The notes below the pieces were generated by a model. It saw only the letters and a program-made list of their open reading frames with translations, did no database searches and had not been told where the DNA came from. The translations under genes were made by a program, and so were the position numbers. Below, piece after piece: positions 4,795 through 11,713 of a DNA stretch of 14,642 nt. Numbering within the stretch: the first letter of the stretch is position 1; each line of letters starts with the position of its first letter. This DNA is from Chryseosolibacter sp035628595 (GTDB lineage: Bacteria > Bacteroidota > Bacteroidia > Cytophagales > Cyclobacteriaceae). The DNA lies in assembly GCA_035628595.1 (NCBI GenBank), contig DASPJN010000241.1:1-14642 (forward strand). Reading direction: 5' to 3'.

Positions 4795-7584
4795 ATGCAA
4801 AAAGTATCTAATTTCTTTATCTTACGTGACTTAAAAACCAGTATGCCGAGGAAGAGCGGTCAGGCGGGTAGCCGGAAAACCCCACAAGCGAAAGCAAAAA
4901 AAACTAACGCCCCAAAGCCTGCTCTTAAAAAGGGTAAGGTTAGTAAGACGCAGACGAACACGAAGGAACGCGAGCAGAACCTCATACCCGCGTTAGCCGC
5001 GGCACGAATCGGTCTATTCGAGTGGGATATCCGTTCTAACGAAGTACGGTGGTCCGATAACGTCCATCAGATATTCGGCCTTACTGACGACGCTTTCGAT
5101 GGAACGTTTGAAACCTACATCAATCTCATTCATCACGCGGATAGAAAGGGCGTTACCGTTAAGCTTGAAAATGCCGTTTCGAAAGGTCAAAACTGCGACC
5201 TCGAACATCGCCTGATCTGGCTTGATGGCTCAATTCACTGGATTGCAATGATCGGGAATATCACGCTCGACAAGCAAGGACGTTCTGCTAGAATGATGGG
5301 CACAATTCAGGATGTTACCCGGCGAAAACAGGTGGAACTGGAACGTGAAGACTGGAAAACGCGATACGAAATGATTGCGGCATCGGCTGGCGTGATCATC
5401 TACGATTACGATATACCATCGGGTAACATTGCCTGGAGCGGAAATATCGACGAGGTACTTGGATACAAACCTTTACAACTCGGCAACATCGATACCTGGG
5501 TCGAGCTGATTCACCCTGAAGACCGCGAAGCAGCTTTTAATTTACTCGAAAAAGCGCAGGAAGACCTCGCGCCTTACGATGTTTATTATCGTTTCAGGAA
5601 AAACAGCGGTGAACATTGCTACATGCATGACCGTGGATTTTTTATTGCCGACCAAAAAGGCGCGGCAGTTCGCATGCTTGGCATGATGAGCGATGTTTCC
5701 GAACGTCTCTCAACCGAGCAGGTCATTCTCGAAAACAGCCAGTTCCGCGGCAGCGTCGAAAGTGCAATGCCGGGTATTCTTTATGTTTTCGACAATGTGA
5801 ATCGGAAAGTGATATACGCTAACCAAAGCAGTTCACTTTTTCTGGGATACAAACCTGATGAACTCGTACAACTTGGAAATAACTTTGTTCCGGAAATCAT
5901 TCATGAAGATGATCATCGCCGGATTACGCGATGGTTCACTGAACCTGACGGCACTGTTAAAGAAAATGAAATCCGGATGAAGCGGAAAGACGGCCAATAC
6001 CGGTGGTTCATGACGCGCGATACGCCATTCAGACGCGATGAAAACGGAAAGGTCATCCAGATTGTCGGGATTGCACAGGATATTACGATGCGGAAGGAAG
6101 TACTCAGTCAGCTTAATACCAGCGAGCAAAGCTATCGCGAGCTTTTCGATACAGTAACAGATGCGATTTACATCCTGAACGAGTCATTAGAACTCGTTGA
6201 CCTGAACAAAGGTGCATGCGCCTTGTTTGGATGCGAGAAAAAGAAGATGATTGGAAACACGCTCGACGCCATGGCCGCATCGGATTCCGGAAATTTGCAG
6301 ATGTTGAAGACAAAATCGCGTGCAGCTTTTGAGGGTGGAATTGAAAGCTTTGAGTTGTGGTGCCGCAGAAAAGACGGAACATCCTTCCTGCAGGAATTCA
6401 GCCTGAGTAAGGGGACGTATTTTGGAAAAGACATGATCATTGCCACGGGTCGCGATATCACGAGCCGTAAACGCGCCGAGGAGGCGTTGCGCGAAAGTGA
6501 ACAACGTTTCCGAACGTTGCAGCAAGCTTCCTTTGGTGGAATTGGCCTCCACGACAGAGGAATTATCCTCGATTGCAACCAGGGCCTATCGGATCTCACG
6601 GGTTATGATTATGATGAGCTGAAGGGTATGAACGGACTGAACCTGATCGCACCAGACTGGCGTGATTTCGTGCTTGAAAAAATCGTCAGTGGCTACGACA
6701 AGACGTACGATGCTGAAGGCATACGAAAAGACGGGAGTAAATTTATTCTCGAAATTCACGGCAAGAATATCCCATTCGAAGGACGAACGATCCGCGTCAC
6801 AGAATTCCGCGATATCACAGAACGTAAGAAAGCGGAGGAAAAGATCGTCGAACAAAACACAAGGCTGACAGCCCTCACCGATGACCTGTTGAGGAAAAAC
6901 AATCAACTGGAAGAATTCACACAAATCGTTTCGCACAACCTGCGCTCTCCCGTCGGCAACATTGTGACGCTGTTAAACTTTTACGAGAATGCCGAGACAG
7001 AGATCGAAAAGCTCGAGTACTTCAACCTGCTGAAGGAGTCGAGCTCGACAACCCTTGCTATGCTTAACGATCTGAACGAGGTATTGAAGATTAAGCAAAA
7101 CAAAAAAATCGAAAAGGATAAACTGCATTTTGAAACTGTGCTGCACCAGGTAATAAAAATGTTGAATGCCAGGATCTCACAGTTGTCGGCAAACGTGTCA
7201 TTTGATTTTTCGAAAGCGCCGGTTATTCAATATCCGGGAGTGTATCTCGAAAGCATTTTCTTAAATCTGCTTGATAACGCGTTGAAATATGCGCATCCTG
7301 AACGAAATCCCGTTATCAGATTTTCAACGTCCCTTGCAGAAGGCAAATATATTGTGCTCAGCGTGTCCGACAATGGTTTGGGTTTGAACCTTAGCCGGTA
7401 CAAGCACCAGCTTTTTAAACTCCGTAAAACATTTCACAGGCATCCTGAAAGCAGAGGTATCGGATTATTTATGGTTAAGAACCAGGTTGAAGCAATGGGC
7501 GGTGAGATCTGGGTAGACAGCGTTGAACACGAAGGGACTACTTTTTTTATTAATTTTAATAAACACCAGACAGATGGCTTCTAA
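4795..7584 (+). CDS. Multi-PAS sensor histidine kinase (five PAS domains, HisKA, HATPase_c)
   Basis: This 929-aa kinase has no obvious membrane segment, so it is probably cytoplasmic. After a Lys/Ala/Pro-rich basic tail (about 17-55) come five PAS/PAC units, each closed by a D-[VI]-[TS]-x-R/E-like end: Asp173 (QDVTRRK), Asp300 (SDVSERL), Asp429 (QDITMRK), Asp554 (RDITSRK) and Asp673 (RDITERK). A short coiled coil leads to the HisKA domain with H-box VSHNLRSP (His714 is the predicted phospho-acceptor). The ATPase domain has the N-box NLLDNALKYA (Asn828), G1 DNGLGL (Asp859) and G2 SRGIGLFMV (Gly888, Gly890). No LOV cysteine motif or GAF/PHY domain is seen, so the ligand is unknown. The SHNLRSP H-box and a single-domain receiver partner resemble phytochrome-type Cph1-Rcp1 pairs. 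The start is uncertain: ATG at 4795 is used here, but ATG at 4843 (residue 17) is also plausible. The gene overlaps the receiver gene by 11 nt. Confidence 0.93.
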   Translation: MQKVSNFFILRDLKTSMPRKSGQAGSRKTPQAKAKKTNAPKPALKKGKVSKTQTNTKEREQNLIPALAAARIGLFEWDIRSNEVRWSDNVHQIFGLTDDAFDGTFETYINLIHHADRKGVTVKLENAVSKGQNCDLEHRLIWLDGSIHWIAMIGNITLDKQGRSARMMGTIQDVTRRKQVELEREDWKTRYEMIAASAGVIIYDYDIPSGNIAWSGNIDEVLGYKPLQLGNIDTWVELIHPEDREAAFNLLEKAQEDLAPYDVYYRFRKNSGEHCYMHDRGFFIADQKGAAVRMLGMMSDVSERLSTEQVILENSQFRGSVESAMPGILYVFDNVNRKVIYANQSSSLFLGYKPDELVQLGNNFVPEIIHEDDHRRITRWFTEPDGTVKENEIRMKRKDGQYRWFMTRDTPFRRDENGKVIQIVGIAQDITMRKEVLSQLNTSEQSYRELFDTVTDAIYILNESLELVDLNKGACALFGCEKKKMIGNTLDAMAASDSGNLQMLKTKSRAAFEGGIESFELWCRRKDGTSFLQEFSLSKGTYFGKDMIIATGRDITSRKRAEEALRESEQRFRTLQQASFGGIGLHDRGIILDCNQGLSDLTGYDYDELKGMNGLNLIAPDWRDFVLEKIVSGYDKTYDAEGIRKDGSKFILEIHGKNIPFEGRTIRVTEFRDITERKKAEEKIVEQNTRLTALTDDLLRKNNQLEEFTQIVSHNLRSPVGNIVTLLNFYENAETEIEKLEYFNLLKESSSTTLAMLNDLNEVLKIKQNKKIEKDKLHFETVLHQVIKMLNARISQLSANVSFDFSKAPVIQYPGVYLESIFLNLLDNALKYAHPERNPVIRFSTSLAEGKYIVLSVSDNGLGLNLSRYKHQLFKLRKTFHRHPESRGIGLFMVKNQVEAMGGEIWVDSVEHEGTTFFINFNKHQTDGF

Positions 7585-7978
7585 CCAACCCATTATCGCG
7601 CTTGTAGATGATGACAAAATTTTTCAGCTGACAGCTTCGAAGACCATCAAGGCAACCAATCTGACCGAACAGGTATTGCAATTTGATAATGGCGAGGATG
7701 CGCTTATTTTTCTGCGTGAGAATATTGGGAACGTCAACACGCTTCCTGATTACATATTCCTCGATATCAATATGCCTTTTGTAGACGGCTGGATGTTTCT
7801 CGAAGACTATGCGCATCTAAAGAACAAACTTGGTAAGCCGGTAACAATCTACATGGTCAGCTCATCAATTGATCCACGCGATATTACACGCGCAAAGAAT
7901 AATGAACACGTTTCAGATTATGTGATCAAGCCCGTCACGCGCGAGCGCTTTATTGAGCTGCTGCAGAAAGCAGCGTAA
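7574..7978 (+). CDS. Single-domain (CheY-like) response regulator
   Basis: This 134-aa protein is a receiver domain alone, with no DNA-binding or enzymatic output. The acidic pocket is VDDD (Asp12, Asp13), the phospho-acceptor Asp64 is in YIFLDINMPFVDG, the switch Ser96/Ser97 is in MVSSSID and the conserved Lys119 is in YVIKPVT. ATG at 7574 gives a normal receiver N-terminus (MASNQPIIALVDDD); a start at 7523 would add an unrelated leader. Its first codons overlap the last 11 nt of the kinase gene, so the two are almost certainly co-transcribed and cognate. By analogy with Rcp1-type partners it likely relays phosphate to another protein or acts by protein contact; that is inference. Its stop codon lies 2 nt from the stop of the convergent DUF3108 gene. 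Confidence 0.93.
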   Translation: MASNQPIIALVDDDKIFQLTASKTIKATNLTEQVLQFDNGEDALIFLRENIGNVNTLPDYIFLDINMPFVDGWMFLEDYAHLKNKLGKPVTIYMVSSSIDPRDITRAKNNEHVSDYVIKPVTRERFIELLQKAA

Positions 7979-7980
7979 AA

Positions 7981-8796
7981 TCATTTCACGCGGTTCAACG
8001 GGTTTTTCAGGTTGGAATATCCCGTTAACTCAACCCCGGCGCTTCCAATAAACATTTCAGCATCGATCTTGACAGGAATCCTGTTTTTATCATCTGAGAA
8101 GTAAGCGGTGATTGAATTCTCTCCGTCGAACAGCTCATTCTTCGGCATGACAGGCTTGAAGGCAAGCACTCGAATCTTACCAGCCTTCGTTTTTACCACA
8201 TCTTTACCTTTATAAACTATGTTCATGCGGTAAAACTCGTCTTCGAAAAAGCCGGTGATAAGAACAGTGTCGTTTACTTGCAAATTTGAAAAATCAAGCG
8301 TCCGGAGATATAGGAAACCGGCAATCATGTCGCGAACCTGAGCGGGCGCATCATAAAATTTTGGTTCTTTCCACTTGCCGGTTTTTTTATCGGCAGTAAT
8401 AACCTGGATCTGTTTTTTATGATGATCGAAATAGGTCTGTTCGTCCTTCTTGTAATTCCCTTCCCGGATGCGGCGATAAAACATATGCGGAACAATAGCC
8501 GCAGTATCGATGTATGCACCCCACTGGTCATTGATGTCAGTCACCCAATCAATCATACCGACCGTTCGGGCGAAAATATCCACCTTAAAACAATCGCGGT
8601 TATTCAGTTTATAATAGGTAGGATGGATTTGCGCTGAGCCCTTCCCTACGGTAAATATTCCGTAAGTCATTTTGAACTCCAGCACCTCTCCTTTTTGAAA
8701 GCTCTCATTTCGAAGCAGCGGATATACGTCATTCCTTCCAACGGTGAACGCTGTGAGGGTTACAAAGAGTATAATCGCTGAAAGGAGCCTTCTCAT
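7981..8796 (-). CDS. DUF3108 domain exported protein
   Basis: This 271-aa protein has an N-terminal hydrophobic stretch (MRRLLSAIILFVTLTAFTVG) that looks like a signal peptide, so it is likely periplasmic or surface-associated. The mature part matches the pattern of DUF3108 proteins common in Bacteroidetes: FQKGEVLEFKMTYGIFTVGKGS near the N-terminus, a central 'DWVTDINDQWGAYID' segment and a C-terminal PVKIDAEMFIGSAGVELTGY. Function of the domain is not known to me beyond its export; a beta-rich lipid- or wall-binding role is speculation. The ATG at 8796 is chosen over the TTG at 8808 because a -7 box (8814-8821) sits too close upstream for the longer form. The gene follows dapD in the same direction after 106 nt, but that promoter suggests its own transcript. 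Confidence 0.85.
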   Translation of the reverse strand: MRRLLSAIILFVTLTAFTVGRNDVYPLLRNESFQKGEVLEFKMTYGIFTVGKGSAQIHPTYYKLNNRDCFKVDIFARTVGMIDWVTDINDQWGAYIDTAAIVPHMFYRRIREGNYKKDEQTYFDHHKKQIQVITADKKTGKWKEPKFYDAPAQVRDMIAGFLYLRTLDFSNLQVNDTVLITGFFEDEFYRMNIVYKGKDVVKTKAGKIRVLAFKPVMPKNELFDGENSITAYFSDDKNRIPVKIDAEMFIGSAGVELTGYSNLKNPLNRVK

Positions 8797-8813
8797 TTTT
8801 TTAGACAACGTCG

Positions 8814-8821
8814 CAAATTTA
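8814..8821 (-). promoter_or_regulatory. Bacteroidetes-type -7 box for the DUF3108 gene
   Basis: On the minus strand the octamer reads TAAATTTG, an exact TAnnTTTG match. A TTTG at plus-strand 8845-8848 lies 23 nt further upstream, slightly longer than the usual -33/-7 spacing. Transcription would start around 8808, leaving a leader of about 12 nt before the ATG at 8796. Confidence 0.45.
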
Positions 8822-8902
8822 AAAAACCTTTTTTAACTGGTTATCAAATCCAAACGCATGCCAGTTTTGAAAAATGTAATATTTATTCCAAAAAAGTGAT
8901 TG

Positions 8903-9715
8903 TCAGACAGAAACGTTATTTTCCCGAAGCGCTTCATTCAGCGATGTTTTTTTATCGGTGCTTTCCTTCCGCTTTCCGATGATGAGCGCGCAAGGCACAT
9001 TAAATTCACCGGCCGGAAATTTTTTTGGATACGAGCCTGGAATAACAACTGATCTTTCGGGTACATAGTTCTTGTACTCCACAGGTTGCGCGCCTGTCAC
9101 GTCAATTATTTTGGAGCTTGCTGTCAACACGACATTCGCACCGAGTACGGCCTCCCTGCCAATGCGAACCCCCTCGACGATTATACACCGCGATCCGATA
9201 AAAGCATTGTCTTCGATAATGACCGGAGCTGCCTGCACAGGCTCAAGTACGCCGCCAATCCCGACCCCTCCGCTCAGGTGAACATTTTTTCCTATCTGCG
9301 CGCAACTTCCAACCGTAGCCCACGTGTCTACCATCGTTCCCTCGTCGACAAAGCCTCCGATGTTTACATACGAAGGCATCAGGATCACCCCTTTGCTGAT
9401 AAATGAACCGTACCGCGCAACGGCATGAGGAACCACGCGCACACCCAGACTCTTGTAGTTCTTTTTCAAAGCGATCTTGTCATGGAATTCGAACGGGCCG
9501 ACTTCGATGGTTTCCATTTGCTGGATTGGAAAATAAAGGATGACAGCTTTTTTCACCCATTCATTTACCTGCCATCCGTTCGCAACCGGTTCAGCTACGC
9601 GCAGCTCTCCCTTGTCAAGTTTCTCAACGACGCCACGAATTGCATTTTGAGTTGCTGGATCCTGAAGCAATGATCTGTCGTCCCAGGCTTTTTCGATTGT
9701 ATTTCTCAATTCCAT
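8903..9715 (-). CDS. dapD: 2,3,4,5-tetrahydropyridine-2,6-dicarboxylate N-succinyltransferase
   Basis: This cytosolic enzyme transfers succinyl from succinyl-CoA to tetrahydrodipicolinate in the succinylase branch of diaminopimelate/lysine synthesis, supplying peptidoglycan precursors. The 270-aa length is normal. An alpha-helical N-terminal domain (MELRNTIEKAWDDRS) is followed by a left-handed beta-helix of hexapeptide repeats (about 95-205) containing FVDEGTMVDTWATVGSCAQIG, with Asp130 in the conserved MVDTW catalytic segment, and IIVEGVRIG (Glu181). The C-terminal strand PERSVVIPGSYPKKF with the NVPCALIIGKR segment is also characteristic. ATG at 9715 is selected because the family's N-terminus begins there; an upstream in-frame extension to 9850 reads into the divergent glycosyltransferase gene. 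No other lysine gene is in the window. A short spacer of 82 nt separates it from that divergent gene. Confidence 0.95.
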   Translation of the reverse strand: MELRNTIEKAWDDRSLLQDPATQNAIRGVVEKLDKGELRVAEPVANGWQVNEWVKKAVILYFPIQQMETIEVGPFEFHDKIALKKNYKSLGVRVVPHAVARYGSFISKGVILMPSYVNIGGFVDEGTMVDTWATVGSCAQIGKNVHLSGGVGIGGVLEPVQAAPVIIEDNAFIGSRCIIVEGVRIGREAVLGANVVLTASSKIIDVTGAQPVEYKNYVPERSVVIPGSYPKKFPAGEFNVPCALIIGKRKESTDKKTSLNEALRENNVSV

Positions 9716-9797
9716 TATTGACAAGTAAGTTATAATTTGCAAGAGCCGGCAATAATAACGATTAAGTGTTAACCGGAAAATAAGGCCATCGCAAATT

Positions 9798-10880
9798 ATG
9801 AAGCGTATCGTGATTGCATCTGTGTTGAAGCCAGTCGACGATACGCGCATGTTTGAAAAACTCGGATGCTCTCTCGCCGATGCTGAATACGAAGTGCATA
9901 TCTGTGGATTTCCAACGTTAGCAAAAAATCAATCGAAAGTTTTCTGGCATCCGCTTTCGCATTTCTCCCGGATCAGTTGGAAACGCTTAATGATGCCATT
10001 GACGCTTTACAGGAAAATAAAGGCGCTAAAACCGGCGCTGCTCATTATAACCACACATGAGTTATTGACCATCGCGTTATTGCTGAAAAAAGAGATTGAC
10101 TGCAAGGTGATCTATGATATCCAGGAAAATTATTACCGAAACATTCGGTATGGGAAGTCATTTCCGCTTGCATCCCGGCTTTTTGTTGCTGCCTACGTTC
10201 GGTTGAAAGAACGTTTGTGTTCAGGCTTCATTGACCACTTTTTCCTGGCTGAAAAATCTTATGCAAATGAGCTCACGTTCCTACGGGAGTTTACTGTTCT
10301 TGAAAATAAAGCAACCCAGCCTTTGGTTGTAAACATGAACCGCGGCAGGAGGAAGCTACTGTTCTCCGGAACATTGGCGGAAACAACGGGTGTCTTCGTC
10401 GCGATCGATCTGGCCACGCGGCTTCATGCCATTGATAGCGGGATCACCCTGACAATTATCGGCTACGCTGGTGAGAAATGCACCCGGAATCAGATTCAAG
10501 AATATGTTTTTGGGAAACCATTCATTAAGCTAATGACAGGCGACAGCCCCATTCGCCATTCATTTATCATACATGAAATAACCAGTGCCGACATCGGAAT
10601 AATTTCATATCCTGCAAACCCATCAACTTCCGGTTCTGTACCGACAAAATTATATGAGTATCTCGCGCACCGGCTCCCCTTCTTGCTCATCAACCACTCC
10701 CCGTGGGTTCAAATCGCGTCCGAATACAATGCGGCAGTGGTTTTTGATGATGACCATCGAGCAGAGGAAGTCTTTGAGGAAATGACCTCGAAGATATTTT
10801 ATGCCACTGATCTCAAAGTACCAACCTGGGAAGGTGAAGAATTAAGGCTAAAATCCGCCGTACAACAACTTTTTGCATAA
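9798..10880 (+). CDS. GT-B-fold glycosyltransferase (GT4-like)
   Basis: This 360-aa protein has the layout of a GT-B glycosyltransferase. The N-terminal Rossmann-like half begins MKRIVIASVLKPVDDTRMFEKLGCSLADAEYEVHICG (given here in outline only) and includes VIYDIQENY at about 111-119. The C-terminal nucleotide-sugar half begins at the LFSGTLAETTGV strand (Ser190-Gly191-Thr192) and contains the donor-site motif PTKLYEYLAHRLP, where Glu287 corresponds to the conserved Glu that contacts donor ribose in GT4 enzymes. A hydrophobic patch near SFPLASRLFVAAYVRLKE could mediate membrane association. Donor and acceptor cannot be deduced; no other polysaccharide genes flank it, so it is an isolated transferase. 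It is divergent from dapD (82 nt) and followed by a 176-nt gap before the metal-uptake operon. No signal peptide is seen. Confidence 0.85.
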   Translation: MKRIVIASVLKPVDDTRMFEKLGCSLADAEYEVHICGFPTLAKNQSKVFWHPLSHFSRISWKRLMMPLTLYRKIKALKPALLIITTHELLTIALLLKKEIDCKVIYDIQENYYRNIRYGKSFPLASRLFVAAYVRLKERLCSGFIDHFFLAEKSYANELTFLREFTVLENKATQPLVVNMNRGRRKLLFSGTLAETTGVFVAIDLATRLHAIDSGITLTIIGYAGEKCTRNQIQEYVFGKPFIKLMTGDSPIRHSFIIHEITSADIGIISYPANPSTSGSVPTKLYEYLAHRLPFLLINHSPWVQIASEYNAAVVFDDDHRAEEVFEEMTSKIFYATDLKVPTWEGEELRLKSAVQQLFA

Positions 10881-10993
10881 ATCTTTTCGCCGACCAATTC
10901 CCGGATTCCGGATTATTCCCGCATCCATTTAATAAGCGACAATCGTCATGCCGGGCCTGGAACATATTTTTAGATATTCTTCAAAATCATATT

Positions 10994-11011
10994 AAATGTA
11001 TATAAACATTT
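10994..11011. promoter_or_regulatory. Upstream inverted repeat in the metal-operon promoter
   Basis: AAATGT and ACATTT (6-bp arms) flank a 6-nt ATATAA spacer, immediately upstream of the stronger operator candidate at 11013. In AT-rich DNA such a repeat may be chance; it could be a second operator or an activator site. Confidence 0.25.
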
Positions 11012-11012
11012 T

Positions 11013-11028
11013 TTTAGACCAATCTAAA
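11013..11028. promoter_or_regulatory. Probable MntR/DtxR-family operator
   Basis: TTTAGACCAATCTAAA is a perfect inverted repeat with 6-bp arms around CCAA. It occupies the spacer between the -33 position and the -7 box at 11032-11039, where bound repressor would block polymerase. Its TTAG...CTAA form is reminiscent of boxes bound by DtxR-type repressors, and the first gene downstream encodes exactly such a protein. Metal-dependent autorepression of the whole operon is therefore the natural inference. Confidence 0.6.
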
Positions 11029-11031
11029 TTT

Positions 11032-11039
11032 TAACTTTG
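11032..11039 (+). promoter_or_regulatory. -7 box of the metal-uptake operon promoter
   Basis: TAACTTTG matches the Bacteroidetes TAnnTTTG consensus exactly, 17 nt before the regulator's ATG at 11057. The inverted repeat 11013-11028 ends three bases upstream. No TTG is visible at the expected -33 position, so basal activity may be modest. Confidence 0.55.
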
Positions 11040-11056
11040 TACTTCGTTTACAAACT

Positions 11057-11713
11057 ATGCTAAGTTTCACGGAAGAGAATTATCTAAAAGCGATTTACCG
11101 GTTGTCGGACAGCGGGTCGAAATCAGTGCTGACGAATGAAATAGCAGAAGTAATGAATACGAAAGCGGCATCCGTTACTGATATGGTGAAGAAACTGTCA
11201 AATAAGGACTTGATTTCATACGAGCCATATTATGGTGTGAAGATCACCAGGCAGGGTAAGCTGGGTGCGCTGATGATCATTCGTAAGCACCGGTTATGGG
11301 AAACTTTTTTAGTCGAAAAGCTGCAGTTTAACTGGGATGAAGTTCACGAAGTGGCAGAACAGCTCGAGCATATTCAATCTCCCCTCCTTATTGAAAAACT
11401 GGACGAATTCCTTGGCTACCCAACAGCTGATCCCCATGGGCATCCAATCCCTGACAAGAACGGAAAGGTTCAAAGTGTAAAGCAAATCGCCCTGTCAGAT
11501 GCGATCTTGAATAAGAAGTCGACACTGAAATCCGTAACGGATGGCTCGCCGGCTTTTCTTCAATACCTCAGCAAGATCGGCGTGTATATCGGCGCGACCA
11601 TTGCGATCCTTGAAAAGATCGAATTCGACGGATCGCTTGAGATCCGGATTGATAATAAACGAAAGGTATTTATCTCGCGTGATGCAGCGCAAAACCTGTT
11701 GGTGACAGAATGA
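11057..11713 (+). CDS. DtxR/MntR-family metal-dependent transcriptional repressor
   Basis: This 218-aa repressor binds divalent metal and then operator DNA. The winged helix-turn-helix spans about 5-70 (LTNEIAEVMNTKAASVTDMVKKL is its recognition region), the dimerisation/metal domain about 71-140, and a C-terminal SH3/FeoA-like domain about 165-215, as in full-length DtxR rather than short B. subtilis MntR. Ligands align with known sites: His78 (DtxR His79), Glu82 (Glu83), His97 (His98), and Glu101-x-x-Glu104-His105. Glu101 replaces DtxR Cys102 as in MntR, favouring manganese over iron. Asn8 occupies the position of DtxR Met10/MntR Asp8, which is unusual for both. HGHPIPDKNG near 127-136 is a conserved family loop. 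Its stop codon overlaps the receptor's start (ATGA), and an inverted repeat lies in its promoter. Mn specificity is inference; an Fe-responsive role remains possible. Confidence 0.9.
   Translation: MLSFTEENYLKAIYRLSDSGSKSVLTNEIAEVMNTKAASVTDMVKKLSNKDLISYEPYYGVKITRQGKLGALMIIRKHRLWETFLVEKLQFNWDEVHEVAEQLEHIQSPLLIEKLDEFLGYPTADPHGHPIPDKNGKVQSVKQIALSDAILNKKSTLKSVTDGSPAFLQYLSKIGVYIGATIAILEKIEFDGSLEIRIDNKRKVFISRDAAQNLLVTE

Noticed and set aside
6168..6599. Long minus-strand open frames inside the kinase gene
   Set aside because: They lie opposite well-conserved PAS domains and encode low-plausibility Ser/Arg/Phe-rich proteins, as expected from the antisense of biased codons.
10901..10911. CCGGATTCCGG inverted repeat after the glycosyltransferase gene
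   Set aside because: A one-base centre cannot form a normal hairpin loop without losing pairs, and only a weak ATTATT follows; not supported as a terminator.
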